A stretch of 34,835 nt of DNA from Bacteroidales bacterium (GTDB lineage Bacteria > Bacteroidota > Bacteroidia > Bacteroidales > Bacteroidaceae), in contig JAAYUD010000094.1 of assembly GCA_012517855.1 (NCBI GenBank), forward strand, positions 1 through 34,835, written 5' to 3'. A program made the translations under genes and the position numbers. The notes under the pieces were generated by a model, which had not been told where the DNA came from, did not search any database, and saw nothing but the letters and a program-made list of their open reading frames with translations. Below, piece by piece: positions 1 through 8,416 of the stretch (position 1 is the stretch's first letter; every line of letters begins with the position of its first letter).

Positions 1-966
1 AAAGAACTGACCAACGATATTCTTAAACTATTTCACGAGTTAATTATACAAAGTGAACGTTTCAAGGATATACTTATGCCCGGTTATACTCACCTGCAGG
101 TGGCTATGCCTTCATCTTTTGGACTTTGGTTCGGCGCTTATGCCGAAAGTCTTGTTGACGATCTCACATTCCTTCAGGCAGCATATCGTATCTGCAACCG
201 CAATCCTTTAGGTTCGGCAGCAGGCTATGGTTCCTCATTCCCACTCAACCGAACAATGACAACTGAGTTACTAGGTTTCGACTCCATGAACTACAATGTC
301 GTTTACGCCCAAATGGGACGTGGCAAACTAGAACGCAATGTGTCTTTCGCCTTAGCTTCCATTGCCGGAACAATATCCAAACTCGCCTACGACGCTTGCC
401 TCTTCAATTGCCAGAACTTCGGATTTGTGAAGTTGCCGGATGAATGCACTACCGGATCCAGCATCATGCCCCATAAAAAGAATCCGGATGTATTTGAACT
501 CACACGAGCCAGATGTAACAAAATTCAGTCCCTGCCGCAACAAATCATGATGATATCCAACAATTTGCCCAGTGGATATTTTCGCGATCTACAAACACTA
601 AAAGAGGTCTATTTGCCAGCCTTCAAAGAACTTGCAGACTGCATTGAAATGTGCACATATATCATCAAAGAAATTAAAGTCAATGACCATATACTCGATG
701 ACAGCCGATACGATTTGATGTTTAGTGTCGAAGAAGTAAACAGACTAGTGCTTCAAGGCACTCCATTCCGCGATGCCTACAAAAAAGTAGGTTTAGAAAT
801 TGAAGCAGGCAAATTCGTACCCAATAAAAAGATTCATCATACGCACGAAGGAAGCATTGGCAACCTTTGCAATGATAAGATTATTGAGCTAATGGAAAAG
901 AACTTCGAAAGCTTCAATTTTGAGCAAGTAGAACAAGCAGAAAAAAAGCTTTTAGCTAACATTTAA
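1..966 (+). CDS. argH: Argininosuccinate lyase, 5' end outside the window
   Basis: Last step of arginine synthesis: splits argininosuccinate into arginine and fumarate in the cytoplasm. The frame is open from base 1 (it begins K-E-L-T-N-D), so the true start lies upstream; about 321 residues are visible of a family usually near 450. The fumarase/aspartase superfamily signature GSSIMPHKKNPD is intact, with the flexible-loop catalytic serine, and MPGYTHLQ near the visible start is the conserved substrate-binding stretch. The C-terminal domain runs to a normal stop. An aldo/keto reductase follows after 24 bases on the same strand, perhaps co-transcribed. Nothing is broken; the truncation is only the window edge. 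Confidence 0.96.
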   Translation, partial: KELTNDILKLFHELIIQSERFKDILMPGYTHLQVAMPSSFGLWFGAYAESLVDDLTFLQAAYRICNRNPLGSAAGYGSSFPLNRTMTTELLGFDSMNYNVVYAQMGRGKLERNVSFALASIAGTISKLAYDACLFNCQNFGFVKLPDECTTGSSIMPHKKNPDVFELTRARCNKIQSLPQQIMMISNNLPSGYFRDLQTLKEVYLPAFKELADCIEMCTYIIKEIKVNDHILDDSRYDLMFSVEEVNRLVLQGTPFRDAYKKVGLEIEAGKFVPNKKIHHTHEGSIGNLCNDKIIELMEKNFESFNFEQVEQAEKKLLANI

Positions 967-990
967 TATAACACTCAGCATTCTATTATT

Positions 991-1992
991 ATGGATACCC
1001 AATTTGCCAACAACAGATATGATGGCAGAATGCCATACAAATATTGCGGTAATAGCGGATTGCTTTTACCAAGTATTTCTTTAGGTCTATGGCACAATTT
1101 CGGAGACGCAGACGACCAAATTGTTGCCCGTGACATGTTAATTTATGCCTTCGATCATGGCATTACCCATTTCGACTTAGCAAACAATTATGGTCCTGCT
1201 CCAGGAAGTGCAGAACGTAACTTCGGCCGCATTTTCAAAGAAGACTTCAACTCTTATCGCGATGAAATAATCATCTCGTCAAAAGCTGGACACGAGATGT
1301 GGCAAGGACCTTATGGGAACGGATCTTCTCGTAAAAATCTTATAGCAAGTATTGATCAAAGCCTTCAACGTACAGGACTCGAATATTTCGACATTTTCTA
1401 TTCCCATCGCTACGACGGAATCACACCGGTAGAAGAGACAATGCAAGCACTAGTAGATATTGTTCATCAAGGTAAAGCCCTTTATATCGGCATTTCCAAA
1501 TACCCAACAGAAAAACAAATAGAAGCCTACAAATATCTTACTAGCCATGGCGTGCGTTGTCTAATCAGCCAATACTGTTACAATATGCTCGATCGAAAGA
1601 TCGAAGAAGGCAATCTTGAAGCAGCCGACAGTTATGGTTCTGGTGTCATTGCCTTTTCCCCATTGGCGCAAGGATTGCTCACCGATAGATATCTTAACGG
1701 TATTCCTCAAAATTCCAGAGCCGCTCGCAGTACGGGATTCTTACAACGTTCAGCAGTAACGCCCGAAGTCGTTGCAAAAGCTATAAGCCTGAATGAGATA
1801 GCAAAACGTAGAGGGCAAACACTGGCACAAATGGCATTAGCATGGACATTGCGCGACAGACGCATGACATCTGTCATCATAGGTAGTAGTTCAGTACAAC
1901 AACTTGCCGACAATATAAAGGCCGTCAATAATCTCAACTTTCAGAACGAAGAACTAGAAGCCATAGAAAACATACTCAAACAAAAAGAGTAA
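991..1992 (+). CDS. Aldo/keto reductase, YghZ-like
   Basis: NAD(P)H-dependent oxidoreductase of 333 residues, cytoplasmic, no signal peptide. The family tetrad can be read: Asp and Tyr in FDLANNYGPAPGS, Lys in ISSKAG, and His in DIFYSHRYD. The cofactor-binding end shows GVIAFSPLAQGLLTDRYL and a late IIGSSS. The long N-terminal Gly-rich start (YCGNSGLLLPSISLGLW) and GPAPGSAERNFGR resemble the E. coli YghZ group, which reduces glyceraldehyde 3-phosphate and methylglyoxal; the true substrate here cannot be told. It follows argH by 24 bases, so a shared transcript is likely, though no functional link to arginine synthesis is evident. Confidence 0.93.
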   Translation: MDTQFANNRYDGRMPYKYCGNSGLLLPSISLGLWHNFGDADDQIVARDMLIYAFDHGITHFDLANNYGPAPGSAERNFGRIFKEDFNSYRDEIIISSKAGHEMWQGPYGNGSSRKNLIASIDQSLQRTGLEYFDIFYSHRYDGITPVEETMQALVDIVHQGKALYIGISKYPTEKQIEAYKYLTSHGVRCLISQYCYNMLDRKIEEGNLEAADSYGSGVIAFSPLAQGLLTDRYLNGIPQNSRAARSTGFLQRSAVTPEVVAKAISLNEIAKRRGQTLAQMALAWTLRDRRMTSVIIGSSSVQQLADNIKAVNNLNFQNEELEAIENILKQKE

Positions 1993-2042
1993 TAGAAAAC
2001 CCATAAATATAGGCTTAATCAAGAAGAAAAAACTGCCATTAT

Positions 2043-2073
2043 TTTGTTAATACCGAAAAACAATTTATCTTTG
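2043..2073 (+). promoter_or_regulatory. Promoter of the tRNA-Gly/tRNA-Leu pair
   Basis: TTTG at 2043-2046, then 19 bases, then TATCTTTG at 2066-2073. This is an exact match to the Bacteroides promoter form (-33 TTTG, -7 TAnnTTTG). Transcription would begin a few bases before the mature tRNA-Gly 5' end at 2085. Confidence 0.8.
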
Positions 2074-2084
2074 CACCACAATTC

Positions 2085-2157
<73 letters not shown>

Positions 2158-2173
2158 CTTTCTTTGAAATGAT

Positions 2174-2261
2174 GCTCGGATGGTGGAATCGGTAGACACG
2201 AGGGACTTAAAATCCCTTGGCTATTGCAGCTGTGTGGGTTCAAGTCCCACTCCGAGTACCA
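2174..2261 (+). tRNA. tRNA-Leu (anticodon UAA), CCA encoded
   Basis: Class II tRNA with a long variable arm. The acceptor stem GCTCGGA (2174-2180) pairs with TCCGAGT (2251-2257), the first pair being G-U. The anticodon stem AGGGA/TCCCT encloses CTTAAAA with anticodon TAA at 2208-2210. The T loop TTCAAGT is standard, discriminator A is at 2258 and the genome encodes CCA at 2259-2261. It lies 16 bases behind tRNA-Gly and probably shares its transcript. The accessory region starts just past it. Confidence 0.96.
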
Positions 2262-2271
2262 ACATTAACAG

Positions 2272-2313
2272 AAATCCCTGATTGAAAAGCTCTTTCAGGG
2301 ATTTTTTATTTTT
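2272..2313 (+). terminator. Rho-independent terminator of the tRNA transcript
   Basis: Perfect 10-bp stem: AAATCCCTGA at 2272-2281 with TCAGGGATTT at 2295-2304, a 13-base loop and a T-rich tail to 2313. It ends the tRNA-Gly/tRNA-Leu transcript. Confidence 0.85.
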
Positions 2314-2323
2314 CTACTGCCAA

Positions 2324-2384
2324 ATGACAGGCAAAGTTTCAACAACCTTCCCTATAACAAAAGTGTTGAAACTCTTTCCGTCAT
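2324..2384. repeat. Imperfect inverted repeat between the tRNA terminator and the HU gene
   Basis: Arms 2324-2344 and 2364-2384 match at 17 of 21 positions, with a perfect inner 10 bp (AGTTTCAACA/TGTTGAAACT) and a 19-base loop. It lies downstream of the minus-strand HU-like gene and could be its transcript end, although no clear T tract follows on either strand. Confidence 0.55.
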
Positions 2385-2463
2385 ATTATCTTATTGACTA
2401 TGAGCGATATATACAGACGTGGTCTGTTTTTGGGACCTCAAAAAGGCATCATCTTACTCATTG

Positions 2464-3144
2464 TTAGCGTGTTATGAAACGTGAATCGTCCACTTCGCCT
2501 ATGTCATCACTCGATATCTGCCGTGTGTGCGCCGTGTGGAAACTCCCGGGCGTGGGAAAATAGATGCTGCTGTTGCGCGGACCTTCTCGCGAGAGTAGAG
2601 GATATTTTCCACTGCATAACATTTTGAGACGTCGTACGGCGGTGGGGCGTGTCAATCCGCACAGACTTTCAAACTCCCGGCGAGCGATGAAGGAATGGTC
2701 TTTGAAAAAATCGGTCAGCAATGCTTCAATCTCAATGTCCGAATATTCTATTGAATGATGCTTGAGGCGGGTACTCTCGAATTTGGCTTTTCTGTTGATA
2801 TCGCGAATGAGTTTTTTGCGAGGCCTGAAATAGACGTCAGTCACTTCGAGGTTGGTCGCGTTTATGGCTTTCCTCTTTATCGCATTCGGCCCCGAAATTC
2901 CTACCGAAAAAGTACCGAGATCGCCCAGTTGCACACTCTCTCCTTCGGAAAGATGGCGTTTGATTTGCGAAACGATTCCGTCCATAATGAGCGATACGTC
3001 ACCCGGCGTAGCCGATGAAGCATACTCCAAATCAGTTTTCAATTGGGCGTAGGTGATGACTCCTTTGCTTACCGCCCGTGCATGGAAATGGTCGGGCTCT
3101 TCTTCTCTGGGAGAAGGTGTTTTGTACACATCGTATTTAATCAT
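2464..3144 (-). CDS. HU-HIG type DNA-binding protein fused to a winged-helix-like domain
   Basis: A 226-residue protein. Residues about 25-125 resemble an HU/IHF fold of the Bacteroidetes HIG type: VITYAQLKTDLEYASSATPGD leads into a helical pair, then SVQLGDLGTFSVGISG and the basic VYFRPRKKLIRDINRKAKFE. Residues about 135-205 form a second DNA-binding region, with an HTH-like run FIARREFESLCGLTRPTAVRRL. The tail is polar. Its job is probably nucleoid binding or local regulation; members of this family often sit beside capsule or mobile regions. Parts of the gene look richer in GC than its neighbours, and it stands alone between tRNAs and IS debris, so it may have come in with an element. The start is the only ATG that keeps the whole HU part. 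Confidence 0.75.
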   Translation of the reverse strand: MIKYDVYKTPSPREEEPDHFHARAVSKGVITYAQLKTDLEYASSATPGDVSLIMDGIVSQIKRHLSEGESVQLGDLGTFSVGISGPNAIKRKAINATNLEVTDVYFRPRKKLIRDINRKAKFESTRLKHHSIEYSDIEIEALLTDFFKDHSFIARREFESLCGLTRPTAVRRLKMLCSGKYPLLSREGPRNSSIYFPTPGSFHTAHTRQISSDDIGEVDDSRFITR

Positions 3145-3186
3145 GGTTATCGTATTTAAGATATTTTTGTCGGCTCATTCAGGTTT

Positions 3187-3212
3187 TGTCGTTCCACATA
3201 TGTGGAACGACA
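3187..3212. repeat. Perfect 26-bp palindrome in the leader of the HU-like gene
   Basis: 13+13 bp perfect dyad centred on CATATG (half-site TGTCGTTCCACAT). It lies between the minus-strand -7 box (3225-3232) and the start codon at 3144. As DNA it is an ideal dimer operator; as RNA it would fold into a long hairpin near the 5' end of the message. Self-regulation by the HU-like protein is possible but unproven. Confidence 0.85.
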
Positions 3213-3224
3213 CTCTTCTCAGGA

Positions 3225-3256
3225 CAAAGATATAAAATCTTTCTGACATGAACCAA
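3225..3256 (-). promoter_or_regulatory. Promoter of the HU-like gene
   Basis: On the minus strand TATCTTTG (plus 3225-3232) is an exact -7 box. A TTG (plus 3254-3256) lies 21 bases further upstream. The predicted start would place the whole 26-bp palindrome inside the leader. Confidence 0.6.
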
Positions 3257-3302
3257 CTTTCGTCCGTATGTCTCACAGACCTCATGAGGGTACTTACAGC
3301 TA

Positions 3303-3335
3303 TTTGGAAAACCCCTTTATTGTGTTATATATTTG
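3303..3335 (+). promoter_or_regulatory. Orphan Bacteroides-type promoter
   Basis: TTTG at 3303-3306 and TATATTTG at 3328-3335 with 21 bases between. It drives only a 21-codon reading frame (ATG at 3363, stop at 3426-3428) that runs into transposase debris, so it may be the remaining front end of a lost gene. Confidence 0.5.
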
Positions 3336-3362
3336 CCGAAAATTCATCAAATTAATAACGAT

Positions 3363-3428
3363 ATGAAATTAAACATGCAAAACGGCATTGCTGCCGAAGG
3401 AGTAAAAGAAGCAAATGGGTCGCACTGA
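3363..3428 (+). pseudogene. 21-codon remnant behind the orphan promoter
   Basis: ATG at 3363 opens a short frame (begins MKLNMQNGIAAEG) ending at TGA 3426-3428. It has a good promoter at the usual distance, but the frame dies where recognisable transposase sequence in another frame begins. I do not recognise the peptide. It is either a true small leader peptide or the 5' stub of a gene cut by the insertion. Confidence 0.3.
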
Positions 3429-3841
3429 TAACCACGAATAGAAGTCTCTGCTATGTACAGGCTCTTAAAATATACTCCATGAGATGATCCATCGAAGTCT
3501 TTTTCAAAGAAATTAAAGGTTTGTTAGGCTTGGGAAAGTACCAAACAAGAAACTTTGCATCTCTAATTGCCGAGATCTGTATCACTGCTCTACAATTTAA
3601 TATATTGAGTACTGCAAAAAGGTTTACTGACTACCAGACTTTGAGAGGACTCTTCAGAGATGTCAGTTCCGATACCGCCAAACTCTCTGTCACAGATAGA
3701 ATATGGAAGACCGTTACTAAAATTCTCCGGAAAATAACTGATATTTATCTTATCGATATCAAAGAGATTATTGACAAACTGATTGACGATGATATACATC
3801 TAGGACCGCTAAGGCAGATAATAATAAAAAAACAGCTATAA
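3413..3841 (+). pseudogene. C-terminal remnant of an IS4-type transposase
   Basis: Only the last third of a DDE transposase is left. Translation from 3413 gives ALITTNRSL and YSMR, then TGA (3485-3487), then SIEVFFKEIKGLLGLGKYQ, AKRFTDYQTLRGLFRDV and a natural end. In related Bacteroides transposases the stretch reads R-W-S-I-E-V-F-F-K-E, so the TGA sits exactly at the Trp: a single TGG-to-TGA change. The catalytic Glu region is present, but the N-terminal half and the first two Asp are missing. The copy cannot transpose. Family assignment to IS4-like is by the YREK-like region and general look. Confidence 0.7.
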
Positions 3842-4086
3842 ATATATTTTACTTGAGAAACTTGAGCAACGCGAGACTCAACTTTCATAAGTCTCTGTAT
3901 GACAGATAAATAATACCTTTTTCAGGTCCCGTCTTAGCCTCATACATCTATAACATATTGATTAATAGGCGTTTGTCGTGACAGGGATGCATACCATTTG
4001 AAATATAAAAATACGGGCGACACTATTTAATTAGTAATTAGAGAAACAAATATGAGACTATGCCCCAATGTGATTACCTTTGCCCA
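3842..4086. other. Intergenic region between IS remnant and regulator
   Basis: I see no gene. There is a short direct repeat (ACTTGAGAAACTTGAG near 3851-3866) and AT-rich sequence. No convincing terminator for the regulator gene is visible. Confidence 0.5.
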
Positions 4087-7000
4087 TTAAGACACCATAT
4101 CATTCTTCTTTCGATACTGCTTAGGAGTGCAACCGTATCTTTCGTGAAAAAATTTAAAAAAAGAAACCTTATTGGAAAATCCGGACTTGAATACTATTTC
4201 TGAAACCGTATCTTTGGTTGTAAGCAATAGCTGTTGCGCAAAATTAAGACGGCACTCCCTAATAATTTCCGCGGGACTCTCCTCTCCTATTTCGTCCAAC
4301 TTGCGATATAAATTTCGAGTACTTATATTCAACTCTTTAGCTATAAAAGTCGGGGATAGATCGACATCGGAGAGATGTTCCTTAATAATTTTAGACACCG
4401 ATTGCAAAAACTTCTTTGATTCTCTGTGCAGATAATGCCCATTGGTCTTCTCAAAGGAGCTCATGGACGAGGTAAAATAAGTACGCAAACTCTCTTCACG
4501 TTTTATGATCTGCGACACAGATACTTGCAGCATACTCACATTGAACGGCTTGGTGATATACATTTCGGCACCAGCCGAAAGGGCCTTCGTCTGTTCTTCT
4601 ATTTCATACTTATTGGAAAGTATAAGAATAGGTATATGCTGAGTTTCTTTTTCAGATTTCAACTTGCGAGTGATATCCAATCCGTTCATTCCGGGCATTG
4701 ACATATCACAAATAATTAAATTCGGCAAATCGTAGCCGAGCACTTCATCAAGCTTCGACGAATCTTGCAAAGGTATAATATTGAATTCAGAAGAAAAGAT
4801 ATCTCCTATAAGCCATAATATATCTATTTCGCTTTCGATAACAAGCATCGTAGGATGCATATCATTCATTTCGTAATGCGGTATGACAAAATTCTCTTTC
4901 ACATACAAATGATGAGACGCTTCATCGGAAGCAATATCAAATGAATTTCCATTTTCACACCTTTCTATTACGGGAAAAGCGACAGAGACATCAATGCCTT
5001 CATTGTCTATGCCTTTCACGCTGATCGAACCATTCAACAGATTGATCATGTTGTAAGAAAGCGCCAAGCCCAATCGATTTCTCGAAAGTCCGCTGGCGTT
5101 ATGACTTTCAAAGTTATTTAAAATAGCTTTATTATTCAATAGCTTAAGCATGCCCGCTTCATCAATATTATTCCCCGAATTTACTACTCTAAATGTTAGC
5201 TTATTGTCGATCACAAATAATTCCAACTTTATATCACCTCCATTATCAGTATAATGAAAAGCATTTGATATCAGATTGGCAATAATTGTAGAAAAAAAAG
5301 CTTTATCGGTATTCCAACTCAGACTTTCGGGTATCTTGCTCTGATAGGATATCTGTCTGGAATTAGCAACTTCGACATAACTGCGTGCAATATTTCTCAC
5401 TACCTGCGATATACAGACCCCTTGTATCTTGGCCTTTCTATTACCTGTCCCCACCGAACGAAATTCCAACAACTCGTGAATCAAATCATTGAGCCGAATG
5501 ACATTCGTTTGAATAAGACGAGCATAATTCAACATTCCTTTGCTTAGCCCGTTTGTAGATAATATACGCTGGCACGGTCCACTAATTAGCGTCAACGGCG
5601 TACTGAATTCTTGCGCCACAGTGGTAAAAAAATTAAGTTTCGACTCAGACACCTCTTTTTCATGTTGAGCTTGCAAATCCTTCATTTCTTTCTCTTTGCG
5701 ATAGCGCTTACGTTTAATATAGTTTTCCACGAAAAAATAAACAATGCAAGAACTGATAAATAGATAAAAGAAATAAGCCCCTGCCGTACTATACCATGGG
5801 TGAGCAATATAAATATCGAAAATATACACTTTACTTTCACGATTGATTGCTGTATTGTAATATTTCACTTCCAATTTGTAGTGCCCTGGAGCAATATTAT
5901 TAAATGACACCGTATTATCCTGCCCATTATTAATCCATTTGTCGTTACTTTCTTTTAAGCGATAGTAGAAAATATAGTTACTCCCATAGATATAATCCAT
6001 CGCATTAAATGTGATATTAAAGAAATTCTGGTCATGCTTCAAATGTATGATGTGATGGGAATGCATACCAGATATATATATAAAAGGATTGATGTCTTCT
6101 CCAAAAATTTTCAATTGAACGACATGTAGGTCAGGCATATACACAACGCCGTTGTATCCGGTAGACAGGATACAGACAAATCCATTAATGCCACCAAAAA
6201 AAACGGCTCCCGTCTTTGTGTCTTTGAAAGCTGCTCCATCGCTAAATTCCACCACATTCATCATATCGTTATATCCAAAAGTATGAAACAGATCGCGCGT
6301 AGCATCATAATGCACCAATCCCATGTTGGTACTAAACCATATATCATCAGGAGCATTATATACGAAGCCATGAATAGTACCGTTGCCCATGCTCTCTTGC
6401 GAATTAAAAATTTTATATTGCCGATCCGAGGCATATTTCACCAATCCATGATTGGTACCCCACAGATAATGTCCACGATGATCATAATCAATAGCGGTAA
6501 CATAAGAAAAAGTTTCACTATGATTGCTTGACACCCGTTTCAATCGGTTGTGAGCTGCATCAAATAGATAGACTCCCCCCGTTTTGTTTGCAAAAAAAAG
6601 CTGAGAATCCGATCGCGCATAAATAGAGAAGAAAGAATTAAAAGCCGACTCGCCATGACTGACATAATAATGCCAGATATTTGTCAATTTAGGATGTTCG
6701 AAATCACCCGTTATCTTTGCTCTGAACACTCCTGATCGCCCATTTAGAAATCTATGATGAGTGCTAACGAACCATAAATTCGAATTAGCCGTTTCGTACA
6801 TTTTATGGACGTCGCACATTTCGTCCCCATTGACGCGGACATTGAGATGGTGATAATGTCGATCATGATAGGAATAATAACTGATACCTCTATCTGTTGC
6901 AATCCACAATAGATGACGCCGGCTTTTCACGAAATCGTAGACCGCGTTATTTCCCAATGCCGGTTGATTTTCGACAGTAACATGCTCTATTCTACATTTA

Positions 7001-8127
7001 TCGATTTCCTTATCCGGCGAATAATTGTATATTTTTATAATACCATTGCCTTTCGTACCCACCCATAAAGTGCGTTCATCATCCCAATACAAACAGCGCA
7101 CCGGTGCTCCAATGTCCAATTGCTGAGACGACACAGACTTTATAGAATACTTACTATTAGAGTAAATATAGACACCCTGACCATCAGAGCCGATCCAGAT
7201 AACGTCTTGATAACGATCTTTGACCATGCAGAAGATGCCGACATTAATAGGTAGCGTCTGAACGGTATAATTTTTTTTTGTCTTTTTCAGAATAACAACA
7301 CCATTATAAGAATAACCAACAAAATAATCGCCATGATGCAAAAGGACTGATGAGATAAAGCCACGATTCGATAAATCTTTCATATTGCGCACAAAAAGAT
7401 GTTCTTTTTTGCTAATAGCATAACTATATAGATTATATCGATTGTCCACGTAATGCACGTAGCCCCGATCATAAGAACAATAAACCAAAGGATACTTAGA
7501 AAAACGCCCAACATGACAGCGTCCTAAAGAGACATTTCCCTTTTTGCTTACGTGAATTTTATAAGTATATACTTTGTCGGCAGTAACAAGCCATAACGTA
7601 TTAGAAGAATCGACAAAGAAAGACAACACTTTATCTTTATGCACCCACTGTATCGGAGTAGATTTAAATGTGTGAGTTGCCGCATGATAATAGTTTAATT
7701 TATTAGTACCTTTCAATCCACATAAGAACAAGAATGCGCCCTGACAGTCTTGAGTTATCGCATAGGTCAGTTCATATTGGGTATAGTGGTGAATGGTATT
7801 GCGCTTCAAATCTATAAGATTCAGTGCAAAACGAGTCTGCACCAGATATATTTGATTATTTGTTGTATAGATATTATCAATCAGATTGCCTGAAATATAA
7901 TTTTCTTTGCCTTTAATATTAAAAGCTGTTATTTCATGCCCATCATAAAGATTAATACCATCACAAGTTCCTATCCACATACGTCCCAAGACATCCTGAG
8001 ACAAGGAGATAATACAACTATTGGTCATACATCTTTTATCATTGATGTGCTTCAGATCATACGAATAAGCAGACGTTGAAAAAGCAATAAAAGAAAGGAA
8101 AAGGAATAGCGACGAGAGTTTCTTCAT
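4087..8127 (-). CDS. Hybrid two-component system regulator with degenerate kinase motifs
   Basis: A 1346-residue PUL regulator of the HTCS class. Order: signal peptide (1-22); two-blade-set periplasmic beta-propeller of Reg_prop repeats (about 30-690; seen as GRMWIGTCDGINLYDG, RTLWVGTKGNGI, DDIWFSTNMGLVHYD); Y_Y_Y domain (about 700-765); membrane helix (about 782-802); HisKA (about 830-895); HATPase (about 940-1050); receiver (about 1095-1205); AraC-type HTH (about 1245-1343). Oddities: the H-box reads FFTTVAQEFSTPLTLI, so Gln839 replaces the phospho-accepting His; the ATP-lid G1 box reads VVNSGNNI with Asn983 in place of Asp; the receiver acid pair reads IESE instead of E-D, although Asp1141 (CDMSMPGMNG) and the Lys of ITKPF remain. 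N-box Asn951/955 are kept. It likely controls the adjacent mannan-type operon, perhaps without its own autophosphorylation. Confidence 0.95.
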   Translation of the reverse strand: MKKLSSLFLFLSFIAFSTSAYSYDLKHINDKRCMTNSCIISLSQDVLGRMWIGTCDGINLYDGHEITAFNIKGKENYISGNLIDNIYTTNNQIYLVQTRFALNLIDLKRNTIHHYTQYELTYAITQDCQGAFLFLCGLKGTNKLNYYHAATHTFKSTPIQWVHKDKVLSFFVDSSNTLWLVTADKVYTYKIHVSKKGNVSLGRCHVGRFSKYPLVYCSYDRGYVHYVDNRYNLYSYAISKKEHLFVRNMKDLSNRGFISSVLLHHGDYFVGYSYNGVVILKKTKKNYTVQTLPINVGIFCMVKDRYQDVIWIGSDGQGVYIYSNSKYSIKSVSSQQLDIGAPVRCLYWDDERTLWVGTKGNGIIKIYNYSPDKEIDKCRIEHVTVENQPALGNNAVYDFVKSRRHLLWIATDRGISYYSYHDRHYHHLNVRVNGDEMCDVHKMYETANSNLWFVSTHHRFLNGRSGVFRAKITGDFEHPKLTNIWHYYVSHGESAFNSFFSIYARSDSQLFFANKTGGVYLFDAAHNRLKRVSSNHSETFSYVTAIDYDHRGHYLWGTNHGLVKYASDRQYKIFNSQESMGNGTIHGFVYNAPDDIWFSTNMGLVHYDATRDLFHTFGYNDMMNVVEFSDGAAFKDTKTGAVFFGGINGFVCILSTGYNGVVYMPDLHVVQLKIFGEDINPFIYISGMHSHHIIHLKHDQNFFNITFNAMDYIYGSNYIFYYRLKESNDKWINNGQDNTVSFNNIAPGHYKLEVKYYNTAINRESKVYIFDIYIAHPWYSTAGAYFFYLFISSCIVYFFVENYIKRKRYRKEKEMKDLQAQHEKEVSESKLNFFTTVAQEFSTPLTLISGPCQRILSTNGLSKGMLNYARLIQTNVIRLNDLIHELLEFRSVGTGNRKAKIQGVCISQVVRNIARSYVEVANSRQISYQSKIPESLSWNTDKAFFSTIIANLISNAFHYTDNGGDIKLELFVIDNKLTFRVVNSGNNIDEAGMLKLLNNKAILNNFESHNASGLSRNRLGLALSYNMINLLNGSISVKGIDNEGIDVSVAFPVIERCENGNSFDIASDEASHHLYVKENFVIPHYEMNDMHPTMLVIESEIDILWLIGDIFSSEFNIIPLQDSSKLDEVLGYDLPNLIICDMSMPGMNGLDITRKLKSEKETQHIPILILSNKYEIEEQTKALSAGAEMYITKPFNVSMLQVSVSQIIKREESLRTYFTSSMSSFEKTNGHYLHRESKKFLQSVSKIIKEHLSDVDLSPTFIAKELNISTRNLYRKLDEIGEESPAEIIRECRLNFAQQLLLTTKDTVSEIVFKSGFSNKVSFFKFFHERYGCTPKQYRKKNDMVS

Positions 8128-8416
8128 AAGCAGTATATAAGTATAAAATATAAGTTATCGAACAACAGGTATAACCAAATGAACGAATTCAAATCTATAT
8201 AAAAACAACAGACAATAAGAAAACAGACAGTATAGCTATTAATTATCTAATACCTTTTTGTAATATTGCTCTGATAAGTACATATCTTCTGGATATAAAA
8301 ACAAAAGTATCTCAAAAGCCTAATCCTACTAAATTTAATCTTTATACAAATACGCTAAAGAAACAAATTGAGATTCAGAGAACTTCTGAGATACCCTCTA
8401 CTAAACCAAACGATCT
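8128..8416. other. Intergenic region between GH38 and regulator genes
   Basis: AT-rich, no gene. It holds a candidate promoter for the regulator (8190-8197). An 8-bp inverted pair (GTATCTCA near 8307-8314, TGAGATAC near 8387-8394) is too far apart and too short to call. Confidence 0.5.
8190..8197 (-). promoter_or_regulatory. -7 box candidate for the regulator gene
   Basis: TAGATTTG on the minus strand fits TAnnTTTG and lies 63 bases before the start codon. No clear -33 TTTG is found at the right distance, so support is partial. It suggests the regulator has its own promoter separate from the operon. Confidence 0.4.

Noticed and set aside
2564-3235. Several plus-strand frames inside and beside the HU-like gene
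   Set aside because: They overlap a recognised gene on the other strand and show no domain.
8307-8394. 8-bp inverted pair as regulator terminator or operator
   Set aside because: Arms too short and about 70 bases apart; expected by chance in AT-rich sequence.
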